Assembly: GCA_963705155.1 (NCBI GenBank)
Contig: CAVPJC010000022.1
Span: 281,024 to 345,023, forward strand
DNA from: CAVPJC01 sp963705155
GTDB taxonomy: Bacteria > Chloroflexota > Anaerolineae > Anaerolineales > UBA4823
DNA: 64,000 nt
Reading direction: 5' to 3'
Below the pieces are notes generated by a model. It ran no database searches and was not told where the DNA came from. It worked only from the letters and a program-made list of their open reading frames with translations. This document shows, in pieces, positions 50,285 through 58,149 of the stretch (position 1 is its first letter; each line of letters opens with the position of its first letter). The translations under genes were made by a program, and so were the position numbers.

Positions 50285-51239
50285 ACGCTTCTAAAATAGG
50301 AGATCGGGTACCGGTTTCTCGAGTGAGTGTGTACGGCAAGAACGAGGTGGATGACGGGTCGGTTGGGAGTGGTTCCGTGCTCGGCATGGGTGTGTCGGTT
50401 GGAACGGGCGTGTTAGTAGGCACAGGCGTGTCGGTTGGTACAGGCGTGTTGGTTGGTACAGGTGTGTCGGTTGGTACAGGTGTGTTGGTAGGAGGCGTGG
50501 TGGGCGTGGGCGGCACGGTACGGGTTGGCCTGGGTGTGAAGGTGGGCGATGGCAAGCGCGGAGCCACATTTGGCACGCGGAGGATTTGTCCCGGGTGAAT
50601 GATGGTGCTCGTCAGGCAGTTGGCCGATTGCAGCTCTACGGCGCTGACACCATACATCCTGCCAATAGCGGAGAGTGTGTCGCCGCGCCGCACCGTGTAC
50701 GCAATCCAGCTGGGTGGCGGACCGCTGCACACCACTTCGGGTTTGGCTGTGGCTGTGGGTCTGCGGGGAGCCGGCGTGTCTGTGGAGGGAGCCGGTGTAT
50801 CGGTGGGCACGGCTGTGGCCGTGGGGATAGGGGTGGGGATGGGAATGTAGATATAGTTCCCCGGCCAGAGGGTGTCGCTGGTCAGGCAGTTTTTTGCTCG
50901 CAGGGTTTCGATGGCAACGCCCGATGAGCTGGCGAAACCGGGCAAGGTGTCGCCGGGGAGGATATCGATGGTTTGCCAGCCAGGGGGCATCGGACAGTGG
51001 GCCGATGGGGGCGGGGTGGGGCTGGCGCTGGGCAGGGGTGAAGGTGAAGGCGTGAAGGTGGGCTCTCCCGGCCGGGGGGTGTCAACGGGCGGCAGGGGCG
51101 TAGAGGTGGAAGCGGGGGTCACTGCCAGCGCCAGCAGCTGCCCTCCTTCGGTTAACGCCAGGAGCATGCTTCCGAAGATGATAAATGCTGAGAAGAGCGC
51201 CGTGAGCATTCCCAGCATGGCCTGGCGCATTGAACTCAT
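50271..51239 (-). CDS. Membrane-anchored protein with two LysM domains and Pro-Thr repeats
   Basis: A 322-residue protein. After a membrane segment (residues 8-35) come a Pro/Thr/Ser spacer, a first LysM (WQTIDILPGDTLPGFASSSG, ending NCLTSDTLWPGNYIYIP), another spacer, a second LysM (WIAYTVRRGDTLSAIGRMYG, ending NCLTSTIIHPGQILRVP) and a long PTNTPVPTDTPV repeat tail. LysM domains bind peptidoglycan N-acetylglucosamine. Both carry an unusual conserved Cys after the Asn. The protein would span from membrane to wall. It overlaps the upstream kinase-like gene by 4 bp and the LCP gene by 14 bp, so all are cotranslated. Confidence 0.85.
   Translation of the reverse strand: MSSMRQAMLGMLTALFSAFIIFGSMLLALTEGGQLLALAVTPASTSTPLPPVDTPRPGEPTFTPSPSPLPSASPTPPPSAHCPMPPGWQTIDILPGDTLPGFASSSGVAIETLRAKNCLTSDTLWPGNYIYIPIPTPIPTATAVPTDTPAPSTDTPAPRRPTATAKPEVVCSGPPPSWIAYTVRRGDTLSAIGRMYGVSAVELQSANCLTSTIIHPGQILRVPNVAPRLPSPTFTPRPTRTVPPTPTTPPTNTPVPTDTPVPTNTPVPTDTPVPTNTPVPTDTPMPSTEPLPTDPSSTSFLPYTLTRETGTRSPILEAYAHV
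50391..50490 (-). repeat. 18-bp coding repeats for PTNTPV/PTDTPV
   Basis: Five to six tandem 18-bp units, in alternating pairs (36-bp period), encode the Pro-Thr tail of the LysM protein. Likely prone to slippage. Confidence 0.8.
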
Positions 51240-53611
51240 CGATCAAATTCCTCGGCTTGCAAGGCGTCCAATACAGGCTCGGTGGAAATGGGCAGCAGGA
51301 TACTGAAAGTGGAACCCACTCCGGGGTCACTGTCGACCCAGATGCGCCCACCCACGTTTTCAACCAGTACCCGCACAATCGAAAGATTGGCGCCCTTGAT
51401 GGCGGTGCCTGGAATGGGCTTGCCGTCATTTTGTGAGAACCGCGAAAAAACCCGCGGCATATATTCTACTGGGATGCCTCCGCCCTGGTCGGTGATTTGT
51501 AACAAAATATAGCGCTGCTTGTGATCATCGCCCTCCAGGCGCGCTCGCAGGATGATTTCAGAGCCAGAAGGTGAGATCTCGGCGGCGTTTTCGATCAGAT
51601 TGACCAGGGCTTGCTGCAGGGATTCGCGTTCCAGGGTCAGTTGTGGCAGTTCGTCGGGCGCTTCCATCTTCATGGATACACTGCGCGTGTGCAAAAGATC
51701 GCTCACCAGCGCAGTTGCATCGTTGAGCACCTGGTTCAGATCGATCCTGTCGGATGGCAGGCTGCGCCAGTTATCACTTCCAGGCGATGTGACACGCACG
51801 AGATCGTCCACCAATTTGCTCATTCGCTCCGTCGACATTTTGACGCGTTCCAGGAACTTGCGCTGCATGGTGCCGAGAATCCCGATGGATTCGCCCAGTA
51901 GAAAATCAGTGTAACCGAGAATGGAAGACATAGGCTGGCGTAATTCCTGAACGATATTGGCAATTTCCTCAATTTGAGCGGCAGGCGCAGCGTTTTCTTT
52001 CGGTTGGCTTGCCAGTTCATCTACTTTTTGGCCGATCTCTTGCAGTTCAATCTGCAGGCGGGCTACTTCTTCCAGTGCAAGGCGCAGCTCGCCTGTATCA
52101 GTTTTGGTTTGTGGCAGTTCTTGCAGCATGACCTGGCTGCGGGCGGTCTGCTGTAAACGCTGGTTTTCGGTCTGCAGGTGCGCCAGGGTGGTCTGAGTAT
52201 CTTCCTGGGAGGCAACGATGGCTGCCAGGCTTTCGGCCTGCGAACGGTTCTTATCAAGCTGTTCCAGCGCAGTTTGCAATTGGGATCGCAGTGTTTCCAC
52301 CTCGCTTTTGCTGGCTGCCACAAGGTCCTGCTGGCCCTGGAGCTGCTGGTTCGATTTCTCCATCTGGCTGTGCAGCGCGGCCATTGTCTGCGTACGTTGC
52401 AAGAGCTGTGCCAGTGGGCGGGCAAAATTGGTCAGGATGGCCTGTTCTTCTGCATTCCAGGCCCGGTTGGAGTAGGGCGAGAGCAGCACAATTCCCATCA
52501 GAGGCGTTCCGTCTGGGCTGAGCACAGGCACAGAGAGCAGGTGCCCCGGGCGTTCCAGGTTCAGATTTTGCGAAAGATTTTTCAGGTCGGCAGAGGTGCT
52601 GCTGGCAGGCAGCCGTAATGGCAAACCTCGGCCCAGGGAAGATGCCAATAGAGGCGTCAGGCGTGCGTGCAAGACTGAACCGCGTACCTGCTCTTCACGG
52701 ATCAGGTCGTAACCATACTGGATAGTCAGCTCATCGCTTTCATTGGGCGGCGAAACGAGCAGGCACAGGTCTGCCAGCAGGGTATGTGCAATCGTGTGCG
52801 TGATGGCGCTGCAGATCTTATCGGGTGTGGTTTCTGTACTGAGAGTCAGGTATGCGTCCAACAGTTTGGGGTCTGCGCCAAAACGGCGGCGCTCTTGTTG
52901 GGTGGGGGTGCTGGCTGGCTGGGGCGACGTTGCTGGCATGGGGAAGCGCTGTGGCAAGAAGCCCAGCAGTGGGTAAGCGATCATTTGCGCCAGGCGCACG
53001 ATACCGGCAAAATCGCCGGCGGGTGTGGGCAGCAGCAGGTAAAGGATGTGCCCGGCGGCTTCGGCAACCAGCATGCCCAACCCGATGCCCCAGGAATTTG
53101 GACGCCGCCACAGGAGTAGCAAGCTGCCGCAGCCCAGCAAGAAGAGGGCGGCAATGGTATTGATAAAATCGGGCCAGGAGCCATTGTAGGCGATCTCGCT
53201 GCCGTTTTGTGACCACCACGTCCAGTTGAGCCCAAACATGGTAGCGGCGAGTAAGGCCAGCAGCAGGGTGGCGCTATCGCCCAGCCTGGATGGTTCGGGG
53301 AAGACCCACAGCCAGATGATGACAATCAAGCTGAACAGGGTGACAGCGCGGTCAACGGTTGGAAGCAGGATATGTTCGTTGAGCAAACCCTGCCAGGCGA
53401 TACCACCCACCACGAAGAGAGCGACGCGCAGGAGCAGGAGCAGGCTGAGACCGATAACGGCGCGCCTTCCCTGTGGGAACTGAGTGGAACGCCAGTTGTT
53501 CAGGGCAGCCTGGAGCGATATGGCAATGGCAAATGCCAGCGCCAGATGGTAGGTAAGGTTGCCTGGAGCGCTGGTGAGCAGTTTGATAATTTCCTGAATC
53601 AAAGCATTCAT
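51236..53611 (-). CDS. Membrane GAF histidine-kinase-like protein lacking the phosphoacceptor His
   Basis: A 791-residue protein: five to seven membrane helices (residues 15-225), a GAF domain (about 250-385), a long coiled coil (about 400-530), a HisKA-like dimer region and a HATPase. In the H-box the phosphoacceptor His is replaced by Gln (IVQELRQPMSSILGYTDFLL, codon at 51947-51949). The N-box NLIENAAEIS and G1 DQGGGIPVEY remain, but the G2 region (AIKGANLSIVRVL) lacks the Gly-x-Gly pattern. It is probably a pseudokinase or a scaffold that senses and signals without own phosphorylation. First gene of an operon with LysM, LCP and GH-like genes; an extended -10 TGCTATAAT precedes it. Confidence 0.8.
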   Translation of the reverse strand: MNALIQEIIKLLTSAPGNLTYHLALAFAIAISLQAALNNWRSTQFPQGRRAVIGLSLLLLLRVALFVVGGIAWQGLLNEHILLPTVDRAVTLFSLIVIIWLWVFPEPSRLGDSATLLLALLAATMFGLNWTWWSQNGSEIAYNGSWPDFINTIAALFLLGCGSLLLLWRRPNSWGIGLGMLVAEAAGHILYLLLPTPAGDFAGIVRLAQMIAYPLLGFLPQRFPMPATSPQPASTPTQQERRRFGADPKLLDAYLTLSTETTPDKICSAITHTIAHTLLADLCLLVSPPNESDELTIQYGYDLIREEQVRGSVLHARLTPLLASSLGRGLPLRLPASSTSADLKNLSQNLNLERPGHLLSVPVLSPDGTPLMGIVLLSPYSNRAWNAEEQAILTNFARPLAQLLQRTQTMAALHSQMEKSNQQLQGQQDLVAASKSEVETLRSQLQTALEQLDKNRSQAESLAAIVASQEDTQTTLAHLQTENQRLQQTARSQVMLQELPQTKTDTGELRLALEEVARLQIELQEIGQKVDELASQPKENAAPAAQIEEIANIVQELRQPMSSILGYTDFLLGESIGILGTMQRKFLERVKMSTERMSKLVDDLVRVTSPGSDNWRSLPSDRIDLNQVLNDATALVSDLLHTRSVSMKMEAPDELPQLTLERESLQQALVNLIENAAEISPSGSEIILRARLEGDDHKQRYILLQITDQGGGIPVEYMPRVFSRFSQNDGKPIPGTAIKGANLSIVRVLVENVGGRIWVDSDPGVGSTFSILLPISTEPVLDALQAEEFDR

Positions 53612-53631
53612 ATCCGCCTCATTAAGGAATG

Positions 53632-53640
53632 ATTATAGCA
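53632..53640 (-). promoter_or_regulatory. Extended -10 promoter TGCTATAAT of the envelope operon
   Basis: On the minus strand, TGCTATAAT ends 20 bp before the kinase-like ATG (53611). It lies back to back with the tRNA-Leu promoter. Confidence 0.55.
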
Positions 53641-53670
53641 TGTGGATACCATACGGGTAAAACAAAAAGG

Positions 53671-53699
53671 TTGACAAAAACGCAAATCGGTGTAAGAAT
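53671..53699 (+). promoter_or_regulatory. tRNA-Leu promoter
   Basis: Consensus TTGACA (53671-53676) and TAAGAAT (53693-53699), 16-bp spacer, ending 11 bp before the tRNA. Confidence 0.6.
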
Positions 53700-53710
53700 A
53701 GCGTGCGCGA

Positions 53711-53794
53711 GCCGAAGTGGCGGAATTGGCAGACGCGCTACGTTCAGGGCGTAGTGGGCATACGCTCGTGTGGGTTCAAATCCCACCTTCGGCA
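53711..53794 (+). tRNA. tRNA-Leu (CAG anticodon)
   Basis: Acceptor GCCGAAG/CTTCGGC, anticodon stem CTACG/CGTAG with loop TTCAGGG, anticodon CAG at 53745-53747, a long class II variable arm, and a T arm with GTTCAAATC. Discriminator A at 53794; CCA is not encoded. Confidence 0.93.
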
Positions 53795-53807
53795 CAGAAG
53801 TTGCATC

Positions 53808-53842
53808 ATCTCCCTTACGGAAGCAGGTAAGGGAGATTTTGT
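53808..53842 (+). terminator. tRNA-Leu terminator
   Basis: ATCTCCCTTAC (53808-53818) pairs perfectly with GTAAGGGAGAT (53827-53837), followed by TTTGTATT. Confidence 0.85.
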
Positions 53843-53886
53843 ATTAACCACTTGCAACAAACAGGAGGCTGCGGTAAGATCAGCAC

Positions 53887-54291
53887 ATGAAACGCTTGAA
53901 TTTTAGCTGGAAATATGCCTTGATCATCACTGGTGTGGTTGTGCTGGCGTTTCTGGTGATGGATTTTAATACACGCATGGCTGCTCTGCGCAGGCTCACG
54001 TTGGAGAAGGAAACGGTGGCAGCGCAGCTCGCCGGTCTACAGATGACCCAAACGCGCTTGCAGACGGCGATCGCCTACGCCACCTCCGAGGCGGCAGTGG
54101 AAGATTGGGCCTACGAGGACGGCAACCTGGTCCGTCCGGGTGATAACCCGATCGTGCCCGTGGGGCCGGGAGACAGCACCCCCGCGCCCGCGCCTACCCC
54201 GGTTGTGGTAACAGCCCAGGTGAGCAACTGGCAGATGTGGCTGTGGTTGTTTGTGGATGTGAACGAGTTACGAACTTCCCGTTCGCCTTGA
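53887..54291 (+). CDS. FtsB/DivIC-like septum formation protein
   Basis: A 134-residue single-pass protein. A short basic N-terminus (MKRLNFSWK) is followed by a membrane helix (residues 10-26) and a coiled coil (residues 30-66, RRLTLEKETVAAQLAGLQMT), then a Pro-rich outer tail. This is the layout of FtsB/DivIC/FtsL proteins, which bridge divisome components. The assignment is from topology and coiled-coil type rather than strict motifs. It lies between two tRNA genes, and the promoter of tRNA-fMet overlaps its last codons. Confidence 0.65.
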   Translation: MKRLNFSWKYALIITGVVVLAFLVMDFNTRMAALRRLTLEKETVAAQLAGLQMTQTRLQTAIAYATSEAAVEDWAYEDGNLVRPGDNPIVPVGPGDSTPAPAPTPVVVTAQVSNWQMWLWLFVDVNELRTSRSP

Positions 54292-54316
54292 CGCTGCTGA
54301 GTGGGCGTGTTACAAT
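54288..54316 (+). promoter_or_regulatory. tRNA-fMet promoter
   Basis: TTGACG (54288-54293) and TACAAT (54311-54316) with a 17-bp spacer, 30 bp before the tRNA. Confidence 0.65.
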
Positions 54317-54346
54317 GTGGGCCGCTTCGAAAACGGAGTACAACGA

Positions 54347-54418
54347 TGCGGGGTGGAGCAGTGGCAGCTCGTCGGGCTCATAACCCGAAGGTCCTCGGTT
54401 CGAATCTGAGCCCCGCTA
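54347..54418 (+). tRNA. Initiator tRNA-fMet (CAT anticodon)
   Basis: Anticodon CAT sits on a stem with three consecutive G-C pairs (GGG/CCC), the initiator hallmark. The acceptor stem GCGGGG/CCCCGC leaves position 1 (T) facing position 72 (T) unpaired, the second initiator feature, though C-A is usual there. The D loop is about two bases shorter than normal. CCA is not encoded. Its 3' 42 bases recur at 58005. Confidence 0.88.
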
Positions 54419-54420
54419 CT
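54377..54420 (+). repeat. Left end (att-like) of the genomic island, in the 3' half of tRNA-fMet
   Basis: 44 bp from the anticodon loop to just past the tRNA. 38 of 44 match 58005-58048; the first 18 (CTCATAACCCGAAGGTCC) are identical. Confidence 0.65.
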
Positions 54421-54425
54421 GGAAG

Positions 54426-54457
54426 AAACCACGGCTAAAAAAGCTGTGGTTTTTTTC
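54426..54457 (+). terminator. tRNA-fMet terminator
   Basis: AAACCACGGCT (54426-54436) with AGCTGTGGTTT (54442-54452), then a run of T to 54457. Confidence 0.85.
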
Positions 54458-54650
54458 TTATGTAGACAATATGGCGATCTTGAATCCCAAGCAACATGTT
54501 GATTTGTTTGCACATTCGCAATAAAATGATTGCAATCCCGGGTGAATATCCAGTCAATGGATGATACCAGCGATGAGATTATCAAGAATATGAGTTACTT
54601 GGCTCTGGATATAGCTAGCTGCAATAAGTCAACCACAACGCCGAGTACAC
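54458..54650. other. AT-rich start of the island, no gene seen
   Basis: Clearly richer in A+T than the neighbouring chromosome, with no ORF or RNA recognised. With 54651-54786 it separates the tRNA from the ADP-ribosylglycohydrolase. Confidence 0.4.
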
Positions 54651-54809
54651 ATGGAGGCGTTTAAGGCACTGAATATAAAGTATCTGAAACTTATATATGA
54701 GGAACTGAATGGCGCCGTCAATTGTGACGATCTCAAGCTGCTGAGGCTCTATAATCTGACTGACTTACCCGAAAAGCATTCTTTCAATGGCCCAAACGAA
54801 AATGGCTAA
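54651..54809 (+). CDS. Small ORF of unknown function (52 aa)
   Basis: ATG 54651 opens a 52-codon frame ending at TAA 54807, overlapping the start of the ADP-ribosylglycohydrolase by 23 bp. The product is acidic and Leu-rich (LNIKYLKLIYEELNGAVNCD) and resembles nothing I recognise. No good ribosome site is seen, and a TATAAT at 54750 lies inside it. It may be a small partner protein or chance. Confidence 0.25.
   Translation: MEAFKALNIKYLKLIYEELNGAVNCDDLKLLRLYNLTDLPEKHSFNGPNENG
54750..54755 (+). promoter_or_regulatory. -10 element for the ADP-ribosylglycohydrolase
   Basis: TATAAT, 31 bp before ATG 54787. No -35 at the right spacing. Confidence 0.35.
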
Positions 54810-56283
54810 CTCGCCCTTACTGGCCCAGCTTTTCAATCAGGGGAAGATCGCCCTGGAACCAACACCCTTCTTTAATTGGGTACCTTCTCCCCTGCCCAGA
54901 GATTGGGATTTTGGGCGCGTGGAAGGCATGCTGCTCGGTCTGGCAATCGGCGATGCCCTGGGTAATAAGACTGAGGCGCAGCTTCCGGCAGCTCGCCGGC
55001 AGTCTTACGGTGAGATTCGTGATTACCCGCCCATCCAAAACGCCGGCAACCGTAAGGTTGGAGTCCCATCAGACAACTCGCAAATGGCGTTTTGGACTCT
55101 GGAACAGCTCCTGGAAGATGGCAGGTTGGTTCCCGATCACCTGGCACGCAAGTTTACCCGGCAACAAATCTACGGCATTGGCAGCACCGTCAAAGCTTTT
55201 CTGCGCAGTTACAAAGACCAGGGACTCTCGTGGGAACAATCCGGTCAGCCGTCCGCCGGAAATGGCGCGCTGATGCGCATTGCGCCGGTGCTGATTCCTC
55301 ATCTGCGCCAGCCGTCTCCCGAGCTGTGGGCAGATGCGGCGCTGGCCGGCATGATCACTCACAATGACCGGGCATCAAATGCCTGTAGTGTGGCTTTTAT
55401 CCATCTCCTCTGGGAATGCTTACGGCTGAAACAGGTTCCCGAGCCCTCCTGGTGGGTGGATACATTTGTGGCGACAGCCAAAGAGCTGGAAGGGGACACT
55501 TCTTATTCCTCTCGAAATCCGGGATTGCCCTACGAAGGTACGCTGTGGCGGTTTGTTGAGCAGGAAGTGCGCCAGGCGCTCAAGCAAAACTGGTCCACTT
55601 TGGAGGCATGCGAGCGGTGGCATTCGGGAGCGTACCTGTTGGAAACCATGCCCAGTGTCCTGTATATCCTGGCCAGGTATGGTGATCAGCCGGAGGAAGC
55701 GATCGTCCGGGCGGTCAATGACACCAAGGACAATGACACCGTCGCCGCCATCGCCGGCGCGGCGGTCGGTGCGCTGCATGGTCGAAAAGGTCTGCCGGCG
55801 CGCTGGATTTCCGGGTTGTTAGGTCGAACTACAGCGGACGACGATTGGCACATCTTCGAGCTGATCGAATCTGCAAAACAGACCTTCTGGCGCGCCGATC
55901 CACCATTAACTTCAGATAATCTCCAGGCTGTATTGAAATTTATGCCCCTTTTTGAGCAGCCGGATAATTCTCCCGGGGAGTGGATCACTCAGGAAGGTCA
56001 CTTGCCAAACTTCAGCTACACTCCAGCGGTGCTTGACTTTATCAGAGCGCTTTCCGGCAACGGCTTCATCCAGCCATTTGATTGGATGAATTGGCGGGAA
56101 GGAGAACAGTTGGTGGATCATCCTGCGCTGCTTCGCAGCGCCAGCCTGCAAACCCTGCGCAAGCTGCTGACGGCGCATGTGCGAGCAGACCGCTTTTCAG
56201 AAGGTCACCTGGCTGGCACGTTCGAATCGGGACACATGACATTGATCCTGAAGCGGATGGCGGAAATTCACAACCTGATATAA
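54787..56283 (+). CDS. ADP-ribosylglycohydrolase fused to a DUF6508 domain
   Basis: A 498-residue cytosolic protein. Residues 44-350 are an ADP-ribosylglycohydrolase (DraG/ARH) domain: VEGMLLGLAIGDALG, the first metal motif SDNSQM (residues 95-100; usual TDDT-type, so one Asp is Asn), GNGALMRIAPV, and the second metal motif NDTKDNDTVAAIAGAAVGAL near residue 310. These enzymes remove ADP-ribose from proteins, nucleic acids or small molecules using metal ions. Residues 411-496 match DUF6508 (FIRALSGNGFIQPFDWMNW, TLRKLLTAHVRADRFSEGHL), a domain of unknown role. Intact frame in a region full of breaks. It lies just inside a tRNA-bounded island next to AbiE genes, suggesting a defence-related role. 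Confidence 0.87.
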   Translation: MAQTKMANSPLLAQLFNQGKIALEPTPFFNWVPSPLPRDWDFGRVEGMLLGLAIGDALGNKTEAQLPAARRQSYGEIRDYPPIQNAGNRKVGVPSDNSQMAFWTLEQLLEDGRLVPDHLARKFTRQQIYGIGSTVKAFLRSYKDQGLSWEQSGQPSAGNGALMRIAPVLIPHLRQPSPELWADAALAGMITHNDRASNACSVAFIHLLWECLRLKQVPEPSWWVDTFVATAKELEGDTSYSSRNPGLPYEGTLWRFVEQEVRQALKQNWSTLEACERWHSGAYLLETMPSVLYILARYGDQPEEAIVRAVNDTKDNDTVAAIAGAAVGALHGRKGLPARWISGLLGRTTADDDWHIFELIESAKQTFWRADPPLTSDNLQAVLKFMPLFEQPDNSPGEWITQEGHLPNFSYTPAVLDFIRALSGNGFIQPFDWMNWREGEQLVDHPALLRSASLQTLRKLLTAHVRADRFSEGHLAGTFESGHMTLILKRMAEIHNLI

Positions 56284-56377
56284 GCTTGCCTCTGAGATAA
56301 TTCCTGATTGCAGCCTTCTGGATAAAACCTCTCCTGGATCAATAAAGCATTCATGTGAAGACGATCGGGGGAAACTA

Positions 56378-56408
56378 TTGCAATAAGATGCCAATTATGG
56401 TATCTTAT
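56378..56408 (+). promoter_or_regulatory. abiEi promoter with overlapping operator dyad
   Basis: TTGCAA (56378-56383) and TATCTT (56401-56406) with a 17-bp spacer. The dyad ATAAGAT (56383-56389) / ATCTTAT (56402-56408) covers from the -35 edge through the -10. The abiEi ATG is 7 nt after the -10, so the message is leaderless. Confidence 0.6.
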
Positions 56409-56412
56409 CCGC

Positions 56413-57048
56413 ATGGAATTTTCTGAACTGGTAGAAATCATCCAGGATGAGCCGGTCTTCGATACCGGCTTGCTGCTTGCCGGAGATGCCAACCCCGCGA
56501 GATCCGCCGCCAGCTTTCCGCTGGAGGCAGGCTGGCAAAATCTACCAACTACGCCGCGGTCTGTACTGCCTGGCGCCTCCCTTTCAGAAGGTAAAACCCC
56601 ACCCATTCCTGGTCGCCAACCGCTTGATTCCAGCATCCTATATCAGCCTGCAGTCAGCGCTGGCGTATTATGGCATGATCCCCGAGTATGTGCCGGTGAC
56701 CACCAGCGTTACCACCAGCCGGCCTGCGCACTGGGAGACGCCATTGGGAATTTTTGACTTCCGCCATATTCAACTTGACTTCTTTTATGGCTATGGTTTG
56801 GTAGAACTCGGCGAGAAACAGCGCGCCTTTATCGCCGGCCCCGAGAAAGCTTTGCTGGACCTGGCCTACCTGCAGCCGGGAGGGGATCGCTCGATTATCT
56901 CGCTGAGTTGAGGCTGAATAACCTGGACCGGCTGAACTGGCAATTGCTTGAGGGCCTAGCAGAGAAAATAGAGAAACCCAAGCTTCTACGAGCAATCGCG
57001 GCAATCCGGGAGCTGGCGGGCGAAGAAGGAGAATTTGAGAGCTTGTGA
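56413..57048 (+). CDS. AbiEi-type antitoxin/transcriptional regulator (type IV toxin-antitoxin), frameshifted
   Basis: About 210 residues in several frames. An N-terminal winged helix (MEFSELVEIIQDEPVFDTGL ... RWRQAGKIYQLRRGLYCL) is followed by the AbiEi core (NRLIPASYISLQSALAYYG, TSVTTSRPAHWETPLGIFDF, EKQRAFIAGPEKALLDLAYL) and the tail DYLAELRLNNLDRLNWQLLE to a stop at 57046-57048. Frame changes lie between about 56497 and 56530 and near 56885. AbiEi proteins repress their own operon and neutralise the AbiEii nucleotidyltransferase. An inverted repeat spanning the promoter fits this. The stop overlaps the toxin GTG by 3 bp. Breaks could be assembly errors or decay. Confidence 0.8.
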
Positions 57049-57859
57049 AAGCGTACATCGAACAGCTTTTGAGAGGTGTTGCCGATCCAATCGCTGGCCG
57101 CAACCTGGTGCGTGAGTATCTGCAAGCAAGGATTTTGGAGAGCCTGCAGCGCGCCGGGGCGATGGTGCCTCTGGCGTTTCACGGCGGCACAGCGCTGCGG
57201 TTCTTGTATGCCATGCCTCGTTTTTCCGAAGACCTGGACTTTGCTTTGGAGAGATCGCAATCCAGTTATGATTTCCGAGCCTACTTGCGAATCATCCAGG
57301 CTGAATTCGAAAAAGAAGGATATCAGGTCGGGATCAAGCTAAACGACAGGAAGACGGTCAACTCCACTTTTGTGAGATCTAACAACCTTCTCTATGAATT
57401 TGATCTTTCCCTCAAACGCGATAAGGTATTGGCGGTGAAAATTGAGGTGGATACCCATCCGCCGACTGGGGCAGGGTTAGATACCACGCTTATCCGACGC
57501 CATGTCACTTTGCGCTTGCAGCACCATGATCGTGCCTCGCTCCTGGCAGGCAAGCTGCATGCTTTATTCCAGCGCCGTTATGTCAAAGGGCGTGACCTGT
57601 ATGACCTGATGTGGTATCTCAGCGATCCGGATTGGCCAGAGCCGAACCTCCCCTCCTTCGGAACGCTTTACGACAGACCGGATGGGACGGACCTATCCCG
57701 GAAGAGCAGAACTGGCGGGATATCCTGTGCCAGCGATTGCGAAATATTGACTGGAAGAAAAGCGTCGCCGACGTAAATCCCTTTCTGGAGAGATCGAATG
57801 AGGTTGCACTATTAACTCAGGAGAATTTCGAAAAGCTGCTGAGCTGCTCGCTTGGATAA
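57045..57859 (+). CDS. AbiEii/AbiGii-type nucleotidyltransferase toxin (one frameshift)
   Basis: About 271 residues. The nucleotidyltransferase signature is LAFHGGTALRFLYAMPRF followed by SEDLDFAL, with Gly-Gly and the Asp-x-Asp pair that binds metal and NTP. Later KLHALFQRRYVKGRDLYDLM matches the conserved Lys-x-Arg-Asp-x-x-Asp block of AbiEii. The toxin transfers nucleotides to targets such as tRNA and halts growth on phage infection. GTG start overlaps the antitoxin stop. A one-base change near 57650 moves the last 70 residues (LLRNALRQTGWDGPIPEEQN ...) into another frame, ending at 57859. Catalytic residues lie before the break. Confidence 0.85.
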
Positions 57860-58004
57860 ATTCATTGGACACCCGGCAGAATTTCTGCTATCCTCTGCTC
57901 AACCGAAGCCATACGCAGTTCGCCGGGAGTAACGTAATCACAGAGCTGAAATCGAGCTAAAGCGGCGTACTTGTTCGTGAAATAGTGCGGATTCAGGATT
58001 CTCT

Positions 58005-58048
58005 CTCATAACCCGAAGGTCCCAGGTTCGAATCCTGGCCCCTCTACT
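58005..58048 (+). repeat. Right end (att-like): tRNA-Met 3' half fragment
   Basis: It repeats the anticodon loop, variable region, T arm and 3' acceptor strand of tRNA-fMet (38/44). The T stem differs by compensating changes (CCAGG/CCTGG versus CTCGG/CTGAG), so it came from another tRNA gene. No 5' half precedes it, so it is not a working tRNA. Confidence 0.65.
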
Positions 58049-58051
58049 CTG

Positions 58052-58084
58052 AACAAACCATAGCTCATCGGGCTATGGTTTGTT
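58052..58084 (+). terminator. Terminator-like hairpin after the tRNA fragment
   Basis: AACAAACCATAGC (58052-58064) pairs perfectly with GCTATGGTTTGTT (58072-58084). It stands where a tRNA terminator would. Confidence 0.65.
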
Positions 58085-58149
58085 GCTTTGACCGACGGTG
58101 AAAGATTGGCAAAATCTTGAGATCGGAGGATTTTGACATAAAACCACTC

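Noticed and set aside
50391..50490. Possible CRISPR-like array
   Set aside because: Units are 18 bp, tandem, without spacers and in frame, coding Pro-Thr repeats.
58005..58048. Functional second tRNA-Met
   Set aside because: No matching 5' acceptor strand, D arm or 5' anticodon stem precedes it; only the 3' half is present.
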